Source of the DNA: Blakeslea trispora
Lineage: Eukaryota > Mucoromycota > Mucoromycetes > Mucorales > Choanephoraceae
Direction of reading: 5' to 3'
Assembly: GCA_025331445.1 (NCBI GenBank)
Contig: JAIWNE010000093.1
Span: 1-64,000, forward strand
DNA length: 64,000 nt
In this document: positions 48,045 to 60,046 of the stretch, piece by piece
Numbering within the stretch: position 1 is the stretch's first letter
Layout: each line of letters starts with the position of its first letter
Made by a program: the position numbers and the translations under genes
Notes under the pieces: model-generated
The model's input: the letters and a program-made list of their open reading frames with translations, nothing else
Told to the model about the DNA's origin: nothing
Databases searched by the model: none

Positions 48045-50127
48045 ATGTCGAGTATCCATACTGTTGAAGGAAAGCGTATTTTATGTACAGCTGATGTTAG
48101 AGGTAATGTTGAAATGAATAGAGAGATGTTCGTTTTCTCATCTTTATAAAAAGGCAACATCTCTGAACTCAATCGTCTTGCTCGTGAATTTAACGCGGAC
48201 TATATTATTCATACGGGTGATTTTGGTTTCTATGGTAAAATGCTTTCAAAAAAAAAATTCAGGCACAAAGAACATAATTTTTTTTTTCTATTAGATCGAT
48301 CTAGTTTAGACAGAATTGGTGAAAGACCTTTGAAACACTGGATTCAATATACCACCCTCATCTCTTCTTCTAACCGATCGCTTATCTTGTCTTCTACTCC
48401 TGATCAACTTTACCGTACGATCGAACAATCACCACACACACTTCTTTCCGAGTTTTCCGAGTTTTTGGAAGGTCATAAGAAACTGATGGTGCCTGTGTAT
48501 ACAGTCTGGGGTGCTTGTGAAGATGTGGCTATTATTGAAAAGTTTCGATCGGGTGTATACCAGATTGAGAACCTCTTTTTGTTGGACGAGGCTTCTTCTC
48601 ATGTGCTTGATTTAAGCGGTGTCAGTTTAAGATTGTTTGGATTGGGTGGTGCTGTTGTACAACACAAGTTGTTTGATAACGGTGAAGGTAAAGAAAAAAA
48701 AAATACACACACATAACTTTAAAAAAAAAGGAGATGTCGTTTATTCACTGTCTTTTCTTTTTTTTTAAAAAAAACAATAAAGGTACAGACACGATTGCTG
48801 GTGGACTTGGTGTGATGTGGACGACAGCATTACAAATTGGTGAACTTGTTGAACTTGCATCTAGTGTCTATGACCCTACAGAAACTCGTGTCTTGGTTAC
48901 ACACGCAAGTCCCGGAAGAGAAGGCCTTTTGGCACAACTTGCTTTAACGCTGCATGTAAGCGAGCAAAGAATTAAAAAAGTGGAACTCCTTAATAACCTT
49001 ATTTTTTTTTTATAAATCATAGGCTGACTTTACAATCTCTGCAGGTCTTCATTTCCGATACAATATTGCGTATAACGAATTTGCTTGTCAGCCAGAAATT
49101 GATCATTTCCGTAATAGACTACTACAATCACAACAACAATTCATGCAACTATGGGATGCTATTAAAGAACAAGTAGAGGACCATGTTGAGTAAGCATCCT
49201 TCCATCTAGAATGCATTGGTTAGACTCATTTATTTTTTATTATAGTGATCATCAACATAAATTGTTAAATAATGCTTTGAATGTTGTCAATCGTATTCCT
49301 CCTTCCCTTCAAGATTTGGAACAAGGTTCAGACAGATCATGTTACGACTCTGCCTTTTGGGAGCGTGATGAACTAGCCTATAAAAACATGTGGAACTTCA
49401 ACTTGCCTGATGCTGCTTACGGTTCTTTGTTGTTCAATATCCATCAAGGTATCATTGCTTCAGAAATGAGATCCTATGGTTTGAATTTCTCTTACCGAAA
49501 GCAACAGAGCAATTCTCCTATCATGGAAAAACCCAACAGCAAATCAAATGATGATACTGCCTCCACAGACAACACAAGCATAACCACCAGCGCCACTCCT
49601 CCACCTCCCTCTAGTAATAACAACAACAATTTTAGAAATTCAAAGAGACAAAGTGTGGTAAAAAAAAAGTGTGATAAAATGAAATGTTGATCGATACATT
49701 GACTCATTTTTTTTCAGCAACCTCGTAATCTATACACAGCTTATGTTGGTGGTCTTTCAAACACAACAGTGACGGATGAAGATATTCGTTCCTACTTTGG
49801 TCACGAAAATGTACGCAATATTAAGAAAAAATGAAAGAGTTTCAGGAAGCTGAACACTTTTTGTTTTAGGTTGTCAATGTCAAATTCCCTATAGATCAAA
49901 CCACCCAATTACCAAAAGCACATTGTTACGTTGAATTCATTAACCAACATGCTTTAGAACAAGCTCTTTCGAAAAACGGATCAATCTTCCGTGATAACAA
50001 GTTGATCATCAACAGACCCAACACACAATATAACTCCTCTGATAGAAGAGCAAGTACAAGAGGCCGAGGAGGAGGAGGTCGTGTCTATCGCGATAGTCGT
50101 ATTATGAACAGTAACAATGATCATTAA
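48045..50127 (+). CDS. DUF2433-like phosphoesterase-fold protein with C-terminal RRM
   Basis: Eight exons: 48045-48102, 48154-48234, 48295-48687, 48783-48955, 49023-49189, 49246-49657, 49718-49810 and 49870-50127, giving 544 residues. The N-terminal part resembles a calcineurin-type metallophosphoesterase: ILCTADVRGNISELNRL, then YIIHTGDFGFY, later YTVWGACEDV and VLVTHASPGREG. The first His-type ligand (GDxHG) and the GNHE motif are altered (ADVRG, GACE), so catalysis is doubtful. Near the C-terminus an RNA-recognition motif has RNP2 TAYVGGLSN and RNP1-like KAHCYVEF, followed by an RGRGGGGR tail. This pairing is typical of fungal DUF2433 proteins of unknown role; the RRM and RG tail suggest RNA binding. 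Confidence 0.85.
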
Positions 50128-52293
50128 ACTAGTGTATCTCTTTTTTTTTCTTTTTCAAAAAATAAATAAAATAAACCATATGTATTACCCATTCTCAGGA
50201 AAACCAGCACATTTAGTTGTCTCGGAAGCTGATCCTTTTCTTTAGTTCGTTGTTGGTTTTTGAATACAGGACTTTCGAGTGTCGTTTTTACTCTTTTTGA
50301 AAGCCACTTTTTCTTCTTTGTATCTAATGGATAAAGACTCTAAAAAAAGCAGTTTGAAATGCTTTATTAGATTTACATTGGAACAGGACACAAACAAAAT
50401 GTACATTTTGTAATTATGTTACAAATTTTAATGAAAAGAGGGATTAAGATCATCTATTATTGAAGAGCCATCCTAAACGGGGGGGGGGGATAGTAAGCAA
50501 GGATAATGTATGATTGTTTTGAAGAAAAAGTTTAAACTCACTTGGTGAAAACAACATTCTGTTGGCTTTGCTTGTCAGTGATTAGTAGGAAGATTGAAAT
50601 GACAAAAACATGAACCATATATCCATATTCTGTCATGCTTTTAGCAATAAATCTTATCTGCGTGTAGTGTTTCTTTTGAGCAATTTTTTTCTCAAAAAGA
50701 CATCTAACAAGTGACATGGAAGCCAAATGATTAAGAGGAAAAGAAAACTTTTTGAGTAAAAAAAAGAAAGCTAAACCACCATTTCAAAAATCAATTTTTT
50801 TTTGTAAGACTATTCTTTTATTTTTATTTAATAAAATCAAAACAGTAAAACGAACCAGAGCTACAATAAGCTAAAGAGTCATCTGTGAATATAAAAAGAG
50901 ATTAGAAACATGAATAAGAAATAAATGTTTACAGGAAAAAAAAAGAAAGTCAAAGGAATCAAAGTTTCTCTTTCAATTCAGCAATAAAAAGGCAATAAGG
51001 TTTTGTCTTCAGCAAATATGCAGAACAGGTCTGTTGGTCTCATCTTTTTGAAAGAGAAACATATTCACTTTTTACCCTCTTCTTTTACTTCTTCCCGTAA
51101 GCTAAACAAAGCTTTGTTTCAATACTTGCCTTAAAGTTGTTTTCAATAATAAAAAAAAAAAGTAAAAGAAAATGAATGGTCGAAGAAAAAAATCCTGTTT
51201 AAATGGTGCTTTAAAAAAAATTTTATTGTTTAGCAGTCCGAGCGAGCAGTCCTCTTTTTGTTTTTGTGCCCTGAATTTCTATTCACGAAATTTATTCAAT
51301 GCAAAAAAAAAAAAGAATAGTTTCTTTTTAAGAAAGAGCTTGATTTCGAGAAAATGACAGTCAGTGTACACTGATAGAACAAGAAGCTTTCGTTTTTCAT
51401 GACTGATGCGTTCAAACTTTTTTTTTGTTTTTCAAAAAGAAAGATTTGAACGCTCATGTAAAGCAAGGCACAAGGAGAACTGAATTTTCTATTTCTTTCG
51501 ATAGGATAACAAAACATTCTAGTGTTGTCTCTATATGAACAAAAACCCTCCATAATCAAGCAAAATAGCTTTTGTCGGTCATCAATATGATTTATGTGTA
51601 TTATCTTGAGTGCTGTATCGATTCTTTTTCCTTATCGAGAGACATACAAAAACAGAGTGGACACAAACTTGTTTTCATTGTTTATAGCTACAGAGATCTT
51701 CCTTTTCTGTAGAACAAAAGAAGCAAGTCGGTAAACAACAACCTTAATCTACACTAGAAAGCCCTTCTTGTTCTATTGAGACTGAGATTTTTTTTTTGGA
51801 TATGATAGCCAAAGGCGTTATGACCGAGATAAGGTGGCAAATACCATCCTTATAAACACTATATTGCGCATTTTATTGTTCAACAAAAATAAAATTTGTC
51901 TGAGTCGATATTCGACCAATCGTACACAATGATTTGCTGTTTTTTTTCGGCAATATTCTCGGTCCTGATTTTCCTTGTTCGTCCATCCCCATATATAACA
52001 AGCTTTTTGTTTATTTATTCATTCATTCTATTCTAACCTCTTCCACAGAATAGAAAGGATTAAAAAAGAACGGCATAAAAAATAGTATTATTTCGAGTCA
52101 TATCATCTCTATCTCTCTCTCTTTCTGTTGCACTTGTGATAAGTAACACCTTCTCCGAAAATTAGTGTAGTCGCAGTAGTTTGTTACACAGTAAAGTCGA
52201 AAGATAAATTTTATTTCACTCTGTTTCCTTTTTCTCTCTTTCTTTTTTCTTCTTTTCTTTTTCACATTAACCCCCCGCTCTCCTCCTTTCAAT
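50128..52293. other. Gene-poor interval (~2.2 kb)
   Basis: No convincing gene. A 59-codon minus ORF (ATG ~50717 to 50538) has a possible membrane segment (YMVHVFVISIFLLI) but no other support. The right end (52080-52290) has the C/T-rich leader of cytochrome b5. Confidence 0.5.
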
Positions 52294-53011
52294 ATGTCTA
52301 CCACTATCTACTCTTTAGAAGAAGTCTCCAAGCATAATACCAAGAATGATTTATGGATGAGTATTCATAACAAAGTCTATAACATTACTGAATTTGTTCA
52401 AGAAGTAAGGCAACATATATACTGTTATATATAAATTTTTCTCATCATTATTTTTTTGTATATGATAGCACCCTGGTGGTAAGTAACTTTATTAGATTTG
52501 CAATTCATAAAGAGATGTGTTGTGTATCTGACTTGATGATGGATCATGGTATTTAGGTGAAGAAGTGTTGTATGATGAAGCTGGTAAGTTAGCCAATGGA
52601 AACAGAAAAGGAACAGGACATTGATGATTATCTAGGCAAGGATGCTACTGAAGCATTCGAAGATATTGGTCACTCGGATGAAGCTCGTGAAATCTTGGAA
52701 AAGTACTTGATTGGTGAATTGGATGAAGCTGTAAGTAAAATTGAAGAAAAGAAAGAGGGAGAGCGAGAGAGAGAGATGGCTCATGTTTATTTTTTACTAG
52801 TCCAAGAGCAATACAACAAAGTTTACTCCTATTCGTGCTGGCGAACTTCCCGAAGTCAAGAAGTCATCTACATTGTAAGTATAATTTTCGCTTTTTGAAC
52901 TCGCATCAGAAAACTAAATGACATGATAGCTCTCTTGGTGTTGTCATTCCCGCCCTTGTTGTCATTGGTGCTATTGCCTACAAGTTTGTCCTTGCTCCTC
53001 AATCCCATTAG
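52294..53011 (+). CDS. CYB5: Cytochrome b5 (tail-anchored, ER)
   Basis: Six exons: 52294-52404, 52469-52478 (10 nt), 52557-52583 (27 nt), 52636-52730, 52801-52874 and 52930-53011, giving 132 residues. The haem domain is complete: [20 protein letters not shown], the first haem-binding His in [30 protein letters not shown] with the second His, and [12 protein letters not shown] flexible linker leads to a C-terminal hydrophobic anchor ([20 protein letters not shown]). Cytochrome b5 carries electrons to fatty-acid desaturases and sterol enzymes on the ER surface. The HPGG core is encoded by the 10-nt exon. Confidence 0.96.
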
Positions 53012-53114
53012 ACAAAATAAAATTGGAACGTCTTTTTTTTTTCTTTATTTGTTTTGCACAGTACATTTTCATTCCTTTCCTTTTTTTTTATGTTTTTTTC
53101 TTTCTTTTATTGAT

Positions 53115-54560
53115 ATGCATCCTAGTGTTTTCTATATTGTTTTTCATCAAATCTCTTTTCTTATATCAGGTATCTGTATTACACTTGGAGTTCAATGGTT
53201 ATTTTATAGAGGAGCAGCAAGTGAGTTAAGAGTAGGGAAAACCATTTTGCAAAGTGCTCAACTAGAATGTTTAGCCTCTATGAGCTTTATACCTCAATTA
53301 TTATCCTATACGGGTATGTTACTGGTGGGCTTATTTATACCTGTTCTCTCAAAAAGAAGACACGACATGATGCAATTAAAAGTTGATTCCAGAAATTCAG
53401 AGGTTTGATCTCTCCTTTCTTTATTTATGTAGTTGACTAAACTAAAAGTAAAATGGTTCTTATAGACTACTTTAGAATCATTGCGTGTAAAGACAGATGA
53501 TTCCATACCCGTCTTTCACGAAGGACCCATCCATCATTGGTCCATCATCAATCTGTCTGTCTTGGATATTGTTTCTAGCTTTGGATCGATGATAGGATTC
53601 TCCATCATAGGAAGTGGTGTAAGTCAATATTCATGTTAAGCATAATGTTGTCTAAAATCAAAAGAAAAAGATGTACCAAGTGATACATAGTAGCGTTGTT
53701 ATTTGGTGTGCCATTTTGACTTGGATATGTATGAAAAAGTCCCTGTCAAGGCTGCAATGGGTTGCTATCTTTGCCACCAGTTTTGGATTGGGTCTGAGTT
53801 CGATAGACAACTTTTCTGCAGAAAATGTATTGGATAAAGGTAAGATAGTCGCAAAGACATCTTCAGTTCTCTAAACTCTTTTTTCTTTTCTAAAAAGATC
53901 CATCTTCTATATCTGCTCTGGGACAGGGTACTCTGATCACTTTAGCAAGTACATTTATGTCAGGTACATTTTATTTCAAGCATAAGCTCAGGAAGGCTGA
54001 TCATCATTTGATATAGCATGCATCTATGTTTATTCCGATACAGTGATCTCCAAACAAAAAGTACAGCCATTGCCTGCCAGAGTCTGTTATTGGATTGGCT
54101 TTTATACTTCTATCTTTAGTTGGATTTGGATGGCTGTCTATACCTTACCTCGATTTGATGTCATCATCCAATTAGATACAACAACCAACAATACCCAAGT
54201 CATGGCTATCTATATGCTTGTCATTTTCTCGAATGCCTTTCATGCCTGGAGTTACTACGAATTGATTGAATCCACAGGCAATGTAATTACTTTCTTTTTT
54301 CTTTTAATTGAATGCTTCATGTTGAATAATGATAATAGGTTGCTACAGGTGTCTTACAGGGAATTCGAGCTATTGTAGTTTATGGTCTAAGTCATGTTTT
54401 ATATTGTAAAGAAGATCATGCTCAATGTAAGTGGAAGAAATTAAAAGTTCAATTTAGACTTTGACAACATTTTTCTTTTTGTTTAGGCTTTACTATCTCA
54501 AAGGGTTATGGATCATGTATTGTAATAGGAGGTACTCTATTGTTTGTGCTCAGTAAATAA
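53115..54560 (+). CDS. Drug/metabolite-transporter-type membrane protein (SLC35/EamA-like)
   Basis: Seven exons: 53115-53402, 53466-53618, 53671-53839, 53898-53963, 54044-54282, 54339-54426 and 54487-54560, giving 358 residues. About nine or ten hydrophobic segments are visible. The stretch MYQVIHSSVVIWCAILTWIC followed by KKSLSRLQWVAIFATSFGLG is the repeat signature of the DMT superfamily (nucleotide-sugar and related transporters): a helix, a short basic loop and a second helix. SWIWMAVYTLPRFD and a C-terminal GYGSCIVIGGTLLFVLS complete it. Substrate unknown; SLC35F-type relatives sit in endomembranes. The start assumes the first ATG before the first hydrophobic segment. Confidence 0.8.
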
Positions 54561-54683
54561 TAATAATAAAAATAACCAAAAATGTTGTCCATGATGGACC
54601 ATCTTAAAAGTCACTGCAAAAGAAAACAGTGAAAGTGTATCTATATCGAGTAATTTTTTTTTTACTTTTATTTTTATTTCAAA

Positions 54684-54720
54684 CTAGCCGCCGGTTTTGC
54701 TTCGCAAAACGGAGGGCGGC
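54684..54720 (-). other. Helitron 3'-terminal hairpin and CTAG end
   Basis: Nested inverted repeats: GCCGCC with GGCGGC outside, GTTTTGC with GCAAAAC inside around a 3-nt loop. The CTAG overlaps the outer stem end. Confidence 0.65.
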
Positions 54721-54854
54721 TTTCCCCCCACCACCCACCAACCCAGCAGCTTAAACATAATAAATTTTTGTTAGTTTGAATATTCATTCTGTTGGTTTTT
54801 ATTATTTCAAGTTATAATTGTCAATATCAATAGAGCATAGAAGAAGTAGAAGGA

Positions 54855-57800
54855 TTACTTGAAGACTTCGTTGAAAACAACGTTTTCAGTATATAATCCA
54901 TCATGGTTTTTGATAGTATATATCTGTCTGTCCAAAAGGATCTTAATTGAAGAAGGTTGCTTGATGCGTGAGAAAGCAACATATAGTTGGCCATGCGAAA
55001 AGACAGGCGTTGTGAGAAAAAGACCAACAGAGTCAAGTGTTTGACCTTGAGCTTTGTTAATGGTCATGGCAAATGCTGGCCTAATTGGAAATTGTCTTCT
55101 TTTAAATGGGATAGTTGTTTGGATTTCATTTGATATGACATCTATTCTTGGGATTAAAAATGTAGCACCCTTGTTTGGGCCTGTTGCAATTTCAGCTTCA
55201 ATGATATGAGATTTGAATGATCTACAAATCGTTCGAGTTCCATTGCATACACCATCTTTGGGAGACAAATTTCTAAGCATCATTACTGGTGAGCCAACCT
55301 TCAATTTTAAGCAGTGAGGTGGTAATGAGCCAGGGTTAAGCGAATTCAAGAACTCAACAGGATAAAGCATACTAAGGCTTATATCTTCGACTTTATCAGC
55401 GCTGAGGTATTCAACATATTCACCGGGAAATTGATCCATGATTACACTGTTAATCTCAGAGACTTGTGTATTTTTGGGTGCTAAGATAGCTTTCGATACC
55501 AAGGTATCAGCATCAAGGTCATTTGGAGATTGAAATCTGTTATAGACTGCATTTGCAAGAGTAGAAATGTCAGATCCTGGTAGAATCATTTCATCATTAA
55601 GACGAATGAAGTTTGAATTGTTGACAACAGATTCTTTTCCATCACCGATACGGAGCAAGTAAACAGAAAATTGACGAAGAGCTTCAGCCAATTGTGCATT
55701 GTTTGAGGAAAGAGCTTGCTGAACACGCATATTAGTGTGCAAGCGAAGAGTTTTTACAAATGGCCACAAAGGAGATTGGTTGAGGCATTGACTTACAATG
55801 GCTGGTCTTTGTGCTCGAGGGATTACAGGTAGAACCTGACGAAAATCACCACCAAAAACAAACAGCTTACCGCCCAGAGGAACTTCTTTCAATAGTGGAC
55901 TTTCTACTTTCATAATGTCACGCAACGAACGATCGACTGTCATTATTTGGTCAACACTAATCATAGACGCTTCATCCCAAACTATAATCTTTGCACTTCG
56001 TACTATTTCTGCATCCTTGCATTGAGGCGTCATCATACAAACACTTTCACTGGATACCTCGATTGGTATTTTGAATGTTGAATGTGCAGTTCTACCACCT
56101 TTTAAAAGAGTAGCGGCTGTACCACTATGAGCCACAGCGATTGCAACTTCATTTGTACGGCGTACAGAGTCTAAGAGCGCATTGAACAGAAAAGTTTTTC
56201 CAGTACCACCTGGTCCGTCAATAAAAACAATTCTTGGCTGAGATGAGTGAGGTTGATTGGCAAGCTCAAGAATGCTATCGTATATCTCTCTCTGATTGGA
56301 ATTGAATGGCAATAGAGAAGGACCAGGAACTTCAGAAGCCGCAGCATTCAATCTGAGATGCTCGCGAAGTAAAGGATGAACAGCACTGAAATTGGTACCT
56401 CGAGTGTCATTTTGAGGCATATTAAAGCCTTCGAAATCAGTGATAGCTCTTCCAGCATCAGTCAGGAGGCCATTGATGTCAAGAAGGCAATTGTCATAAC
56501 ACTCATTTAAGCTTGATTCAGAGAGAGCGGAGACATCAAGATTATTGCTCAACTTATGAATGTAATCCTCAGCTAAATTCTCTTTAAAATTGTTCCATAA
56601 ACTGAAAGGATCAGATGGTAAACAAAACAAAAGAATGGTAGAAAATAACTTTCTCAACTGCAAGGGAGATTGAAAGCTTAAGCACTCTGTCAAACATGCA
56701 TCCCATTGCTCGTCAGAAGCTAGCAAATTCAAGGCTCTGGCAGCAGCTTGATATGTTGAGCATACAACATTATTCACCGTACGAAGATCTTGAAAGCTCT
56801 TTGCACCACGTACATGATGAAGAAGCATTCGAAGATAATATTTTTCCTGAGTCCTAGGGATACAGCATATATGCGACCTATAGTACTACCATTTGGGTTT
56901 CTTCTAGGATGCCATTTGTTATCCCTCCAAACAAAAAATTCAGGAAACTCACTGTACAGATACCGTCTAGCAGACTCATGATCACGGTTGTATTTGAACC
57001 AAGCAGTTAGAGTGGTATCTTTGGCTTGAGCATCTTCAACAATATCAACCAAAAGCCGATTTGAGTTCTCATCAAAACACACATTTTGTTGGCCTTCTAG
57101 GTGGATCTGAAGCCTTTGATGAGATGGGTACTCTTGATGCAAGGAAAAATGAAAGATACGCCAGCAGGCCTCAGAGGCAGAAACATACCGAGCATCCAAG
57201 AACTGTTTAATCTCATCGTTGTCCTCAACCACTACATTCGACTCATCTGTTGGCTGCCCATTTTGTTTTGCATTCTGTATCGTAACACTTGCCCGATCAT
57301 GACCCTAATACACATATTTGTAAATGTATTTAACACTTTTGATGGTGTTACATATCTCAACGTTGATATGGGCATCATATTTGATACAGAGATCAATATT
57401 GTGAGGCACAACCCAAGCATTGCCAAGTGCTATACCACGGCGAAACACCACTCGTCTGTTGCTAGGTCTACTGTACTTTGGATAGCCCGAATTCTCTTCA
57501 GTAGTAGTACCTTGGTTGTACTTGTGAGGGTATGATTTCGAGCATTTCCCATCCTTCATACATGGTGCGTTAGGCCAGAGATGGCCACATGGTCCATGCA
57601 TCATGTTTTTTGTGACCGTTTGATATGCCAATGGCTGAAGTTCAGGATCAGGAATTTGAGCAGAAACAATCTTATCGATATCCTCAATGGTTCTAGGCTT
57701 ATCAGTGTCGGCTACAATGAGAAGGATGTGGGCATGTGGGAGACCTCTTTTTTGAAACTCAATGACATGTATATGTGCAACAACCTTTCCAAGAATTTGC

Positions 57801-59548
57801 TTGGTGACTAAATCCTCCATGAATGCACCAAGCTTCATTTTGAAAACGCGAGCACAAAGGTCAGGGCGATCAGGAGCCGTCTGATTGGCATGCAAAAGCT
57901 CTCGTTGAATTTCGGGCCATTTTGGATTGCATGTAAAGGTGATGAAAAAGTCAGGTTTTCCAAACCGTCTTACAATACTAATGGCATCTTGATAAAGTTG
58001 CTGCATATGTCGTGACGATCCAATGAACGAACTTGGTAGAATCATTCTACGACCAACAACACTCAAATCAGTCGATCCGTCATCTAATCTCATTGCATCT
58101 TGCAACCCACTCAACAAATGCGATCTAAGCAGTGCTTGATTGTGTCTGAGAAACTGAAGTCGTTGTTGCTCGATTTTGGCATACATATCTACAATATACT
58201 GCTGAAATAAATTCCCAAACAAATGAAGACAGTGGTTGTTACCTCTAATCATCAATCTGAAGGCGTAAAACTTCATGGCAGTAACCCGATTTCCATTGGT
58301 AGAAACAGTCTCAATATTCCAGCCAGAGGTACCAAAAGGAAAAAGCAAGATGTAGCTCATAGCGTCATACCATTGGTTTAGTTCGCTTATTCTTTGGAGA
58401 GGACCTCCACTTGTTGGTCGAATGACAATGTCTCGAGTGGATTGTCCAACTTGATCTGGACTGCCGTCACCAACGATGAGTACACCGATTTCAGTTGAAG
58501 TGGTTGGTGCATTATATCTTCTTTGGTCAGGTGTACCTTCAGCTCTAAAAACCATTGAAACATCAGCCACAGAATCGGGACTCTCATTAACCAATTGAGC
58601 CATTGATTTGAAGTCACGAACAAAAGGGTTGATGATGTGCATAAGACCTTGAAGGTCAGCCAAGAGTGAGATGTCCAAATGTTGATTGTGTGCATGGCGA
58701 TTAAGTACTTCATATCCAGAGTCATGGATGTAAATCTGGGCAAACTTAGGCATCTCTCCTTCTTGAGGATGCAAAGATCCAATACGATGATAAAGGCTAC
58801 CATGAATTCTAAACGAATAGGCCCCAACACTTGAATTTGCTACTGTGGTATCGAGATTACAACCAAGTGAAGTGAATCCTAGAGCACTGTTGTAAGCTCT
58901 AATGTTATGTCGAAACTCTTTGCTTTGGCCATTTGTCCCTTTCAATAGATCAAAAATCAAACCGGGTGTTTCAGGCAAAGGATTGAGAACATATTTTCCT
59001 TTACCACAGCATAAGGAAAAGTCCGGATTAGAGACTGTGCCTCCACTCTTTTCAAGTGTCCACATGCGAGCTTGACAATGATTGCAAACTTGGTTCATTT
59101 CGCCAAGATCGTAACGTTCAGTGAAGGAAGGCGTGCCTCTTCTCGCCATGTTGTGTGTGGACAGCTGACGGGCTTCCCTGTTACGACCCACATAGTTAGC
59201 ACATTGCCTATTGGTGGAACGAAGGTGCCCAGGTTGACCACAGCTTGAACAAATAAGATCGTTTGTTGTAGGAAGGTCAATATTGATGTCTCCAACTTGT
59301 TCATCGACATCCATAGAGTTAGATTGAGGCTCTATTAAACATGCAGTGTTAGATTGCATATATGTATGTAGGTAATGAAACATACGGTTTGCAACGTTGT
59401 TAGGACAGTCGCGATGAGTGACACGACGATGACCTGTGTTACCACAGCTAGTGCAAGTAACAGCACGGTGGTTGTTAGGACAGAGTCTACTGGTCATGCG
59501 GGAATGACCTTCTTGATTACAGCTAGTACAGATTCTAATTGCAGGCAT
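54855..59548 (-). pseudogene. Helitron transposase (zinc knuckles, HUH Rep, PIF1-type helicase), disabled by two lesions
   Basis: From the ATG at 59548 the protein starts with three CxxCxxxGHx(7)C zinc knuckles (two near the N-terminus, a third near residue 100). The Helitron_like_N Rep domain follows, with the HUH-type motif GLPHAHILLI and the tyrosine motif SVKYIYKYVY. Here the frame meets TAG at 57307-57305, exactly where the family normally continues (..GHDRA). The same frame then runs on to GRIYAVS near 56860, where one base is missing; PRTQEKYYLRMLLHHVRG continues in the next frame. The helicase is complete: GPGGTGKTF (Walker A), VWDEASMIS (Walker B), GGDFRQVLPVIPR, and a C-terminal AYVAFSRI-type motif (YVAFSRIKQPSS). 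It would nick and unwind single strands for rolling-circle transposition. The two lesions make it non-autonomous unless they are sequencing errors. Confidence 0.92.
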
Positions 59549-59582
59549 TTTAATTTTGAAATACAAAAAATGATAAAAAGTA

Positions 59583-59925
59583 TAATACTGGCTTCGCGTG
59601 AGGGGGAGGGACGACCCTCCCCTTAAACCCCCTCCCGGCTGGCTTAAACTTAATCTACCGTTTCTAACTAATACTGGCTCCGCGCTTGGGGGAGGGACAA
59701 CCCTCCCCCATACCCCCTCCCAGTTGGTTTAGGCTTAATCCACCGTTTCTAAATAATGATAGCTTCGCGTGAGGGGGAGGGACAACCCTCCCCCTTAAAC
59801 CCCCTCCCATATGGCTAAGGCTTACTCTACTGATCCTGACTAATGATGGCTTCGCGCTTGGGGGAGGGACGACCCTCCCCCATACCCCCTCCCAGCTGGT
59901 TTAAAGCTCATAAGCTGTTGCTGTC
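59583..59925 (+). repeat. Four tandem ~86-bp GC-rich repeats upstream of the Helitron gene
   Basis: Units start at 59583, 59669, 59754 and 59841 (86, 85, 87 and ~85 bp). Each begins TAAT(A/G)(C/A)T(G/A)GCT, then has a GGGGGAGGG...CCCTCCCCC inverted repeat around AC(A/G)A and a second CCCCCTCCC block. Units 1 and 3 share GTGAGGGGG/TTAAACCCCC, and units 2 and 4 share CTTGGGGG/CATACCCCC, so the array probably arose by doubling a two-unit block. A single related unit sits at 47724 before the other Helitron relic, tying the sequence to Helitron 5' ends. Confidence 0.9.
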
Positions 59926-60046
59926 TAAGGCTCATCAGTTTTCTGAGATTCAAATTTAATTTGTGACTGGGAAGTTAGAAAGCGTGTAAAAAAAGTTACA
60001 AACGACTCTATGTTTTTAATAATATAGATAATTATATAGATAGACA

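Larger units (their letters stand above)
54684..59948 (-). mobile_element. Helitron with proposed termini
   Basis: On the minus strand the coding region (59548-54855) is followed by a hairpin with stem GTTTTGC/GCAAAAC (54694-54710), six bases, and then CTAG (54687-54684) followed by T. Helitrons end in a short hairpin a few bases before CTRR and insert between A and T. The proposed 5' end is TCTCAGAAAACTGATGAGCC preceded by A, starting at 59948 on the minus strand, matching the 5'-TC rule. Between this and the start codon lie four tandem GC-rich repeats. The 5' end is less certain than the 3' end. Confidence 0.65.

Noticed and set aside
50538..50717. 59-codon minus-strand ORF with a possible membrane segment
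   Set aside because: No promoter, splice or family support; similar ORFs occur by chance throughout the A/T-rich spacers.
59583..59925. CRISPR-like array
   Set aside because: The units are ~86 bp, contiguous with no unique spacers, eukaryotic context, and linked to a Helitron.
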